Assembly: GCA_958421655.1 (NCBI GenBank)
Contig: CATZMG010000018.1
Location: 1-31,679 of the forward strand
Length of the DNA stretch: 31,679 bases
Direction: 5' to 3'
From: an uncultured Collinsella sp.
Lineage (GTDB): Bacteria > Actinomycetota > Coriobacteriia > Coriobacteriales > Coriobacteriaceae
A program made the position numbers and the translations under genes. Each line of letters starts with the position of its first letter. Position 1 is the stretch's first letter. The notes under the pieces are model-generated. The model searched no databases, was not told the DNA's origin, and worked only from the letters and a program-made list of their open reading frames with translations. This document shows, in pieces, positions 8,212-14,187 of the stretch.

Positions 8212-8664
8212 ATGGGATTTGTATCTGCCAACCAAGTGACGATCGGGTATACCGCCGCCTCGCGCGAGGGCGCGTTGCATTATCTGTCTGAGCAGGCTGT
8301 TGAGCTTGGCTTTGCCGATGATGCTTCTGCTGTCGAGGCTGCCTTTATCGCTCGCGAGAACGAGGCCGAGACCGGCCTTGTCGCCGGTTTTGCCGTTCCG
8401 CATGCCAAAAGCGACGCGATTCACACGCCGGGCGTTGCCGTGCTTAAGCTGGTCGAGCCCGTTGAATGGCCGAGCTTCGATGGGGTGCCCGTCGATGTTG
8501 CGCTCGCGCTGTACGTGCCCGCCGGCGAGGCTGGAACCACGCATCTGCGCCTGCTCTCCAAAGCCGCCGTGATGCTGATGGACGCAGGCTTCCGTGACAA
8601 AGTGCGTGCGAGCACCGATCCCGTTGAGATTGCGGAGCTCATCAATAGCGGACTCGAAGATTAG
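8212..8664 (+). CDS. PTS fructose-type IIA component
   Basis: A 150-residue soluble IIA protein that passes phosphate from HPr to the IIB domain of the permease encoded first in the operon. The phosphorylated residue is His64 in GFAVPHAKSDAI, and the helix HLRLLSKAAVMLMD (about 116-129) is typical of the fructose/mannitol IIA fold (PTS_EIIA_2). The start follows AAGAAGGTTTCC. It lies 11 bp after the transketolase C gene and ends the operon before a strong terminator. The separate IIA at the far end, with four metabolic genes between it and IIBC, ties import and metabolism into one transcription unit. Confidence 0.92.
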   Translation: MGFVSANQVTIGYTAASREGALHYLSEQAVELGFADDASAVEAAFIARENEAETGLVAGFAVPHAKSDAIHTPGVAVLKLVEPVEWPSFDGVPVDVALALYVPAGEAGTTHLRLLSKAAVMLMDAGFRDKVRASTDPVEIAELINSGLED

Positions 8665-8707
8665 AACGGTCGTCCCGTTCAATCAATCGATCCTTCTCCA
8701 AGGAAAA

Positions 8708-8749
8708 GGGCCGCGACGCCATATAGGTGTCGCGGCCCTGTTTGCGTTT
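8708..8749 (+). terminator. Terminator of the PTS-transketolase operon
   Basis: A 13-bp stem with one G-U pair (8708-8720 with 8726-8738) and loop ATATA is followed by TGTTTGCGTTT. It lies 43 bp after the IIA stop codon. Confidence 0.8.
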
Positions 8750-8795
8750 CCCCAGATAAAACCTACCAAAATCAACCTGTCCCTTTTTAGCAGGT
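8746..8795 (+). repeat. Dispersed 50-bp intergenic repeat, copy A
   Basis: One of four related copies in the window, with shared blocks CCCCAGATAAAACCT, CCAAAAT and AACCTGTCCCTTTTT. In other copies the ends pair (AACCTGCCAAAA with TTTTGGCAGGTT). In this copy the stem is degraded by substitutions. It abuts the operon terminator. Confidence 0.8.
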
Positions 8796-8820
8796 CTGCG
8801 GGTTCATGCTCGCCAAACGG

Positions 8821-8887
8821 AGTTGCGGTGGAATAGTTCCTGTTTTGGCCCGATAGGCCGCAAAACGGGGACTATTTCACCGCAACT
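8821..8887. repeat. 67-bp imperfect palindrome
   Basis: The arms begin AGTTGCGGTG (8821-8830) and end CACCGCAACT (8878-8887). They stay paired for about 30 bases with a few mismatches that are mostly G-U compatible in RNA and one bulge, closing near GGCCCGATAGGCC. It is not followed by a T-run. It may be a mobile palindromic (REP or MITE-like) unit or an RNA hairpin. Confidence 0.6.
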
Positions 8888-8932
8888 TAGAGTACGGTTG
8901 GAATGTGTGCGCTTTAAAGAGTGGAGCCCATG

Positions 8933-9123
8933 ATTAGAGAGGTTGCGCTCGTCTCTCTAAATGTCTCTCTAAAGAGAAAGTCAGTTAAAGAGATAACATT
9001 GGGTAATCTAACAGCGAATTCGATACATCTCTCTAAATGTCTCTCTAAAATAAGGTGCTTATCTCTCTAAAGTTAGAGAGATATACTATACTTTAGAGAG
9101 ATAAATCTATCGTTTTAGAGAGA
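8933..9123. promoter_or_regulatory. Operator array of TCTCTCTAAA sites before the AlbA_2 gene
   Basis: Seven exact copies of TCTCTCTAAA (or its complement TTTAGAGAGA) lie at 8952, 8964, 9028, 9040, 9062, 9092 and 9114. A near copy lies at 9072-9081 and a partial site at about 8933-8941. The pairs 8952/8964 and 9028/9040 are identical 22-bp tandem units with 12-bp period. The sites at 9061-9082 form a perfect inverted repeat, ATCTCTCTAA-AG-TTAGAGAGAT. The sites at 9092 and 9114 are 22 bp apart. Two overlapping -10-like TATACT sequences (9082-9087, 9087-9092) are buried among them, and the last site ends 4 bp before the start codon. The layout fits tight autoregulation by the downstream protein. 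Confidence 0.75.
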
Positions 9124-9127
9124 CGGA

Positions 9128-10828
9128 ATGCCGATGCTGCTGGATGAACCTCTTGGCCTTATCGTTGAGCGCCTTCGCAGGCGGGGTACTGATGACGCAT
9201 CGGTAGAAGTTAAAGCCTGCACGAATAAATTGAGCGCAGACGTATGGGAGACAGTGAGCGCTTTTGCGAACACTGCGGGTGGGCTCATTATTTTGGGCCT
9301 GAACGAAGCCGAAGGATTTGTTCCTTCGGCTAACTTTGCTATCGATAGGGTGCGCGATCAGTTTGTTTCGGGTATCGGAGACGGAGGCTCAGCGGCAGTG
9401 GTGACCCATGCGCCGCGGTACGAGCTTGATCGAGGCGAGGTCGACGGGCTCCAGGTGCTTCTGGTGCGCATCTTTGAACTTGAGCTTAAAGCGAAGCCTT
9501 GCTATATCGGCGCGCACGGCGTGCAGAACGGTAGCTACAAGCGCGTGGATGATAAAGATATCAAGATGTCACCCGCTGAGCTATATGAGCTGCAGAGTGC
9601 GTTGCTTCCGAGCGATGCAGACGGCACGGTGGTTTCGGAGGCAACGGTCGAGGATTTGGATCCAGATGTCGTGCGGTCTATTATCGCAAATCGCCGGCTG
9701 CAGACCCCGCGCGTTTTGCGTGGGGCCGATACGCTGGAAAAGCAGCTGGTCAGACTCAATATCACTACAAAGGATGGTGCGGTGAAGCTCGCAGGGCTTC
9801 TATCGGCGGGAATTTACCCCCAGCAGTTCTATCCCAAACTGATGATCGATGTTGCTGTTCATTCCGATGTGGAAAAATCTGCACCCGGGCAACCCCGGTT
9901 TATTGACCGCCAGTTGTGCGATGGCCCGATTCCGGCTTGCATCGAAGATGCCCTTGCCGCGATTGGACGAAACTTGCGCAAAGCGGCGATAGTGCAAGGC
10001 GCTGGCAGAAGGGAGGATTGGGAAGTTCCCCAGGAGGTTTTGCGCGAGGCCTTGGCAAATGCCTGCATCCATCGAGAATATTCGCCCATGTTTGTGGGGC
10101 AGGCCGTGAGTGTCGATATCTATCCAGACAGAATAGAGATCAAAAACCCCGGTGGGCTTTGGGGCGGAAAGACGGTGGACAATCTTGCAGACGGGGAATC
10201 GCGCTGTCGAAATCCAAAGCTCATGAGCCTAATGGGGGCGACGCCGTTAGAGCATGCCGAGGGGGCCGTTGCGGAAAGCCAGGGATCTGGTATCCCGGCT
10301 ATGATTCGCGAGATGGAGTCTCGTTCGCTTGGCAGGCCGAATTTTATCGTTAAGGCCGATTCGTTTACGGTACTGCTTTCCCGGCACGGGGCGGAGCTTG
10401 CTGAAAACCGCACGTGGATTCAGAGCCATGTGGGCGCCGAGTTGACGGATCGCGAGGAAACACTGCTCATGTTTATGCGGGAGCATGGGTGCGTATGCGA
10501 TGTTCAAAAAATACGAGAGGCCCTGAAGTGGGATTCGGATGACATTCGCCTGATCTGCGGGGACCTTGTGGATAAACATGTCCTGTCAAAATGCGGCAAA
10601 GACACGTTTGAAATTATCGATATGAACAGAGAATCGTCAGCTTCGACGGCGGATAGGATCCTGGAGGCTCTCAGCGCCGAAGTGGATATGACGGCGCGAG
10701 AAATAGCGGTAGCATCGGGGGTCAGAATTTCGTCTGTCCGTTACCATCTGCCAAAAATGGCAGATAAAGGACTCATTGAGGTAATGGGTTCATCGACGAG
10801 CCGCAATCGCCGATATCGGAAGAAGTAG
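9128..10828 (+). CDS. AlbA_2 (Schlafen-like) / GHKL-ATPase / winged-helix protein, putative autoregulator
   Basis: A 566-residue protein of the COG2865 type, often misnamed RecG-like. Residues about 15-155 are an AlbA_2 (Schlafen AlbA) domain with VEVKA at 27-31 and AFANTAGGLIILG at 45-57. Residues about 300-400 are a GHKL-type ATP-binding domain (HATPase_c_4) with N-box REALANACIHREY (306-318), IEIKNPGG (336-343) and ESQGSGIPAMI (383-393). Two winged-helix regions follow at about 438-500 and 505-566; the last has SSVRYHLPKM as a likely recognition helix. Such proteins are generally taken to be DNA-binding regulators, though some AlbA_2 domains are nucleases. The TCTCTCTAAA array directly upstream makes autoregulation likely. 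The SD-like AGAGAGA is itself the last operator copy. Codon use is less GC-biased than its neighbours, which hints at accessory DNA. Confidence 0.85.
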   Translation: MPMLLDEPLGLIVERLRRRGTDDASVEVKACTNKLSADVWETVSAFANTAGGLIILGLNEAEGFVPSANFAIDRVRDQFVSGIGDGGSAAVVTHAPRYELDRGEVDGLQVLLVRIFELELKAKPCYIGAHGVQNGSYKRVDDKDIKMSPAELYELQSALLPSDADGTVVSEATVEDLDPDVVRSIIANRRLQTPRVLRGADTLEKQLVRLNITTKDGAVKLAGLLSAGIYPQQFYPKLMIDVAVHSDVEKSAPGQPRFIDRQLCDGPIPACIEDALAAIGRNLRKAAIVQGAGRREDWEVPQEVLREALANACIHREYSPMFVGQAVSVDIYPDRIEIKNPGGLWGGKTVDNLADGESRCRNPKLMSLMGATPLEHAEGAVAESQGSGIPAMIREMESRSLGRPNFIVKADSFTVLLSRHGAELAENRTWIQSHVGAELTDREETLLMFMREHGCVCDVQKIREALKWDSDDIRLICGDLVDKHVLSKCGKDTFEIIDMNRESSASTADRILEALSAEVDMTAREIAVASGVRISSVRYHLPKMADKGLIEVMGSSTSRNRRYRKK

Positions 10829-10838
10829 ATGCAGCCGG

Positions 10839-10887
10839 GTCGCCCCTTTAGTGTCTCTCGAAGCTGGATGGGTGCTAGAGGGGCGAC
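10839..10887 (+). terminator. Hairpin downstream of the AlbA_2 gene
   Basis: A 9-bp stem (GTCGCCCCT at 10839-10847 with 10879-10887) closes a 31-nt loop. There is no T-run directly after it, so termination strength is uncertain. It lies 10 bp after the stop codon. Confidence 0.4.
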
Positions 10888-10898
10888 TGCCTCGCGAC

Positions 10899-10948
10899 GT
10901 TTCCCCAGGTAAAACCTGCCAAAATAAACCTGTCCCTTTTGGCAGGTT
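10899..10948 (+). repeat. Dispersed 50-bp intergenic repeat, copy B
   Basis: Same family as 8746-8795. The terminal arms pair well (AACCTGCCAAAA with TTTTGGCAGGTT), giving a hairpin followed on the minus strand by TTTTACC, so it can terminate larE. The repeat end supplies the first two bases of the complement of the larE stop codon (TTA at 10947-10949). Confidence 0.85.
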
Positions 10949-11825
10949 ACTGATTCATGTTGCCGTGGATGTAGGGGGTGACCTCGGGGGAGATATGGTC
11001 GCAGCCCAGCTCGCGCAGCGCGGACTCGATAACGGCGGGCAGCGGGGTCTTGCCCTTGTCGTCGACGGCGGCACCGCCGAGGGTGGCAATCTTGGCGACA
11101 TCTGCGGGTGCGGCCTCGATATGCATGCAGCCGCCGACCAAGCGCGCGCGTACCTGTGCCAGATCAAGATCGTGCAGGTAATCCTCGCAGGCGCGGATTA
11201 AATCGACCTTCTCGCGCGTAAGCTCCTCGCCCGTGGGGACGCGGGTGGCAAGACATGCTCCCGCCGGCAGGTTCCAAACGGGATAGCCCCATGCGCGCAG
11301 CAGCTCGCGCTCTTCGTCCTTGGTAAAGCCGACCTCCATAAGGGGTGAGCGTACGCCGAGCTCTTCTGCCGCACGCATGCCGGGGCGGTAGTCACCGCGA
11401 TCGCTTGCATTGCTGCCATCGATGACGGTGGGAAAGCCGAGCGACTTGGCGTGGTTGACGATGGCGGTAAAGCCGGCGTGCTTGCAGTGGTAGCAGCGAT
11501 TAGCATCGTTGCAGGCTACTTGGGGGAGTTGCAGCTGATCCACCGAAAGATTGAGCACGGGGAGCTTAAAATGCGGCCCCTCATTGGCCTGCCCATCAAC
11601 GGACTGCTCAAACGAAGCCTGCTCGGGCGTGCCGATGAGCGGCGTAGTGAGATGGACGAGGAGGGTATCGGTAGGCATGATGCGGGCGCATACGGCGGCC
11701 AAAAAGCTGCTGTCGACGCCACCGGAAAACCCGATAGCCACGCGCCCGTATGCCAAAAGCAGCTGTTCGAGCGCCGATAGCTTGTCTTGAAGCTCCTCTG
11801 CGGGTGCCGTGGTGTCTAAAATCAT
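10947..11825 (-). CDS. larE: LarE-family ATP-dependent sulfur transferase (nickel-pincer cofactor synthesis)
   Basis: A 292-residue PP-loop ATPase that adenylates and sulfurates the pyridinium dicarboxylate precursor of the nickel-pincer nucleotide used by lactate racemase and related enzymes. The PP-loop is SGGVDSS at 34-40. The product also has GSNASDRGDYRPG at 137-149 and PAGACLATR at 187-195. It has three family-placed cysteines, Cys111 and Cys114 (CYHC) and Cys191. Cys191 corresponds to the sacrificial sulfur-donor Cys of Lactobacillus LarE. The Cys triplet is the arrangement reported for LarE proteins that bind a [4Fe-4S] cluster. No larA, larB or larC is nearby. AAGGAT precedes the ATG, and a TATAGT -10 with weak TTATGG -35 lies upstream. 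The stop codon lies in a dispersed repeat. Confidence 0.88.
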   Translation of the reverse strand: MILDTTAPAEELQDKLSALEQLLLAYGRVAIGFSGGVDSSFLAAVCARIMPTDTLLVHLTTPLIGTPEQASFEQSVDGQANEGPHFKLPVLNLSVDQLQLPQVACNDANRCYHCKHAGFTAIVNHAKSLGFPTVIDGSNASDRGDYRPGMRAAEELGVRSPLMEVGFTKDEERELLRAWGYPVWNLPAGACLATRVPTGEELTREKVDLIRACEDYLHDLDLAQVRARLVGGCMHIEAAPADVAKIATLGGAAVDDKGKTPLPAVIESALRELGCDHISPEVTPYIHGNMNQ

Positions 11826-11998
11826 GAAACGATCCTTATCGTTGAGTACTCGGTCGAAAACTATAATCCTAATGCGTTACTTGCCATAAGACTTCTATCT
11901 ATGTAACGAAAGTGCAATATGGTATATACGTTATATACAAGTTGCCAAATGCGGTAGAGTTGCAGCAACGCGACAGCGAGAGTCGATGGGGGACCGAT

Positions 11999-12649
11999 AT
12001 GATCAAGGCTGTTATTTTTGACATGGATGGAACGCTGGTTGATACCGAGCGCCTGGGGATTAGGGCCTGGAAGGCAGGCGCCGCTGAACTGGGGCTCGCG
12101 ATTGATGATGCGCTGATCCATCAGTTTATCGGTCGCACGCTGCCCGATGTTATGGACATCCTCGATAAGCATTACGGAAGCCACGAAACCACCGAGGCGG
12201 TCTATGTCCGCCACAAGGAGATTCGCGACGAGATGGTCAAGACCGAGCTGGAGCTTAAGGCCGGCGCCGCCGAGTGCCTAGACGAGCTGCTGGCTGCGGG
12301 CTATCACGTGGGTCTAGCGACGTCATCGCGCCTCGTTACGGCCGAGCGCAACCTTAAGATGGTCGGTCTTTTTGACAAGTTTGAAACGGTAACGTGTGGC
12401 GAGGACGTCGTGCACGGCAAGCCCGACCCCGAGATGTATTTGCTCGCCTGCGAGCGCGCGGGCTTTGCTCCCGAGGAATGTGCCGTGGTCGAGGATTCGC
12501 GCAACGGCTGCGTCTCGGGCATTACGGCCGGATGTCATGTCTTTGCCGTTCCCGATATCGTGCCGCTGCCGCAGGACGTGGTGGATGGCTGCGAGGCCGT
12601 GCTCGATACGCTGTTCGATCTGGCGGCGGCGGTCAAGGCCGTGCGCTAG
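11999..12649 (+). CDS. HAD-superfamily phosphatase (phosphoglycolate phosphatase / beta-phosphoglucomutase-like)
   Basis: A 216-residue haloacid dehalogenase hydrolase, subfamily IA with a helical cap. Motif I is FDMDGTLVDTE at residues 7-17 with the nucleophile Asp8 and acid/base Asp10. Motif II is ATSS near residue 103, Lys of motif III is in HGKPDPEMY near 139, and motif IV is VVEDSRNG near 163. It most likely dephosphorylates a small sugar phosphate or isomerises a hexose 1-phosphate; the substrate is not clear. The ATG at 11999 has GGGGGA upstream; a longer in-frame start 87 bp upstream lacks a site. The region upstream is AT-rich with a near-direct repeat around TATATAC (11922-11938) and TATAAT at 11862-11867. 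It converges on the LacI gene. Confidence 0.88.
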   Translation: MIKAVIFDMDGTLVDTERLGIRAWKAGAAELGLAIDDALIHQFIGRTLPDVMDILDKHYGSHETTEAVYVRHKEIRDEMVKTELELKAGAAECLDELLAAGYHVGLATSSRLVTAERNLKMVGLFDKFETVTCGEDVVHGKPDPEMYLLACERAGFAPEECAVVEDSRNGCVSGITAGCHVFAVPDIVPLPQDVVDGCEAVLDTLFDLAAAVKAVR

Positions 12650-12687
12650 ACAATTGCGGCGTTGAAACGAGCAATTGCTCACGTTTG

Positions 12688-12737
12688 CGCTCAAGCAAAA
12701 GGGGTCCGGCAATGGTCGGGCCTCTTTTGCTTGAGCG
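12688..12737. terminator. Bidirectional hairpin between convergent HAD and LacI genes
   Basis: A perfect 14-bp stem, 12688-12701 with 12724-12737, starts CGCTCAAGC and continues inward through a GGGG/CCTC stretch and a CCG/CGG pair. It has A- and T-rich stem segments (CAAAAG/CTTTTG) but no T-tail on either strand. Its place between two convergent genes fits shared termination. Confidence 0.6.
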
Positions 12738-12762
12738 GCGACTTAGCATACTTGCGGTCGTG

Positions 12763-13875
12763 CTATAGATACGCACCGAGGTTGATGGCCGTGGCGTCGG
12801 TCTGGCTGCTTGCCTGGGTGCTGGCGCGTTCCAGCAGGAACGGACGTACCAGTTCTTGGCGGTTGATATCCTCGGCGGCGGTGACTGCGGTGACGGTGCG
12901 CGCTGCAGAGCCGACGCGGATATGCTTGGTCTTTGCCGGGGCCTTGTTCTCGATTTGCTCCATCAGCAGTTGGACACCCTTGCGGCCAATCTCGTAGCCC
13001 GGGGGCGCTACCGTAGTGAGCGGGACCGATCCGCTCCAAGCGAGCGGGTTGCCATCGCAACCTGCTACGCGTACTTGCCCGGGTACAGAGATGCCCTTGT
13101 CGACCAGCGCCGAGATAACGCCCGAGGCCAACACGTCGGTCAGGCCGACGACAAAATCGGGGCGTTCGTTCGCGGGGCGCTCGGCGATCTGGGTGCCGAT
13201 GCCGTAGCCGTCGGCGGCGGTATTCCATTCGCCGGCGTCGATGACTTCGATCTTGATATCGGGGTGTAGGGCGAGCGCCTTATGAATGCCAAGGACGCGC
13301 AGGGTGAGTTGCATAAATGCTGCTCTACCCACAACGGTGATATGGCGTGCACCGCGGGCGATGGCGAGTTCGGCAATGATGCGCCCCTGGGCCTCGTTAT
13401 CGGCCGCTACGTAGTAGCCGGGCTCGGAGCAATGGATGTCCAGGTGGACGATCGGCACGGGCATCTTGGCCATGGCGGGGTGCCAATCGGGGGATGCCAT
13501 GGGCTGAACCATGACGCCGGACATTTGGGTGCCCATAAAGTAACGCAGGTAATGGTCCTCGAGAATATCGTCGTTATCGGCGTTGGCGATGAGCAGGTCG
13601 TAGCCGTGCTTACGGGCCTCGTTGTGGGCGCCGCTGGCGATTTGGAGCGAAAAGCCGTGATCGAGACGGGGGAGCACCAGGCCAAAAGACTTGGTGGCGC
13701 CGCCCGCGAGCTGACGAGCGCTTTGGTTGGGCAGGTAGCCAAGGCGATTGATGGTCTCGTTGATGAGCTTGAGGGTCTCGGGGCGTAGCTTTTCGGGGTG
13801 GTTGAGCGCGTTGGAAACCGTGCCCAGCGAAACCCCGGCCTCGCGCGCGACGTCGCTGATTTTTACCTTTGCCAT
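12763..13875 (-). CDS. LacI-family transcriptional regulator
   Basis: A 370-residue repressor with an N-terminal HTH (VKISDVAREAGVSLGTVSNALN, split here as residues 4-14 and 15-25), the hinge helix near NQSARQLAGG (about 50-59), and a sugar-binding-type effector domain. The ATG at 13875 follows AAAGGGG and lies right at the HTH; in-frame starts further upstream would run through a dispersed repeat and are rejected. A Ser/Thr/Ala-rich C-terminal tail of about 20 residues goes beyond the usual family end. It is divergent from glmS, about 310 bp away, so it may control its own gene or glmS, but its targets are not shown. It ends before a shared hairpin. Confidence 0.9.
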   Translation of the reverse strand: MAKVKISDVAREAGVSLGTVSNALNHPEKLRPETLKLINETINRLGYLPNQSARQLAGGATKSFGLVLPRLDHGFSLQIASGAHNEARKHGYDLLIANADNDDILEDHYLRYFMGTQMSGVMVQPMASPDWHPAMAKMPVPIVHLDIHCSEPGYYVAADNEAQGRIIAELAIARGARHITVVGRAAFMQLTLRVLGIHKALALHPDIKIEVIDAGEWNTAADGYGIGTQIAERPANERPDFVVGLTDVLASGVISALVDKGISVPGQVRVAGCDGNPLAWSGSVPLTTVAPPGYEIGRKGVQLLMEQIENKAPAKTKHIRVGSAARTVTAVTAAEDINRQELVRPFLLERASTQASSQTDATAINLGAYL

Positions 13876-13923
13876 AGCGGCCCCTTTGATGCGTTTCAAG
13901 TACAAGCCAGATTGTAGCATCCC

Positions 13924-13975
13924 AAACCTACCAAAAAGGGATAGGTTTATTTTGGCAGGTTTTATCTGGGGAAAC
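13924..13975 (-). repeat. Dispersed 50-bp intergenic repeat, copy C (inverted)
   Basis: The same repeat family in reverse orientation, starting AAACCTACC and ending CTGGGGAAAC on the plus strand. It lies about 50 bp upstream of the LacI start codon. Copy C therefore sits in a 5' region, unlike copies B and D, which sit at gene 3' ends. Confidence 0.85.
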
Positions 13976-13990
13976 GCTGTTGCCAACGCG

Positions 13991-14025
13991 ACCACCACGA
14001 AGGGGGCAGGCACCTTTGTGGTGGT
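13991..14025. repeat. Short hairpin with 13-bp arms
   Basis: ACCACCACGAAGG (13991-14003) pairs with CCTTTGTGGTGGT (14013-14025) with one G-U pair and a 9-nt loop. It adjoins repeat copy C in the divergent LacI-glmS spacer. The role is unknown. Confidence 0.5.
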
Positions 14026-14053
14026 TTGGACCGGCTGGACGTGTGTGCATCGG

Positions 14054-14113
14054 GTGGTATCTAAGTTGAGATACCACATCTGGTATATCAGCTTGCGCCT
14101 GCGTGAGTACAAT
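14054..14113 (+). promoter_or_regulatory. glmS promoter region with operator-like inverted repeat
   Basis: A perfect inverted repeat, GTGGTATCT-AAGTTG-AGATACCAC (14054-14062 and 14069-14077), is followed by another TGGTATA half-site at 14081-14087. A -10-like TACAAT lies at 14108-14113 with no good -35. The TGGTAT half-sites resemble operators of GntR/HutC-type regulators of amino sugar genes, but the regulator is not identified. Confidence 0.45.
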
Positions 14114-14187
14114 ACTCGAACGTTATGCGTCTCAGCGCCCCTTGTGCGTGGACGTCTTGCAGTCACGCGAACGAAGGGATTTATCTT

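Noticed and set aside
8933..9123. CRISPR-like reading of the TCTCTCTAAA repeats
   Set aside because: Repeats are only 10 bp, occur in both orientations, and have no uniform unique spacers or cas genes; operator sites fit better.
9128..10828. RecG helicase call for the AlbA_2 protein
   Set aside because: There are no helicase motifs I-VI or Walker A/B DEAD-type motifs; the RecG label is a common annotation carry-over for this family.
14078..14187. glmS ribozyme upstream of glmS
   Set aside because: A GCGCC stretch is present, but only about 110 bases separate it from the start and I cannot find the rest of the conserved core. The palindromic operator explains the region better.
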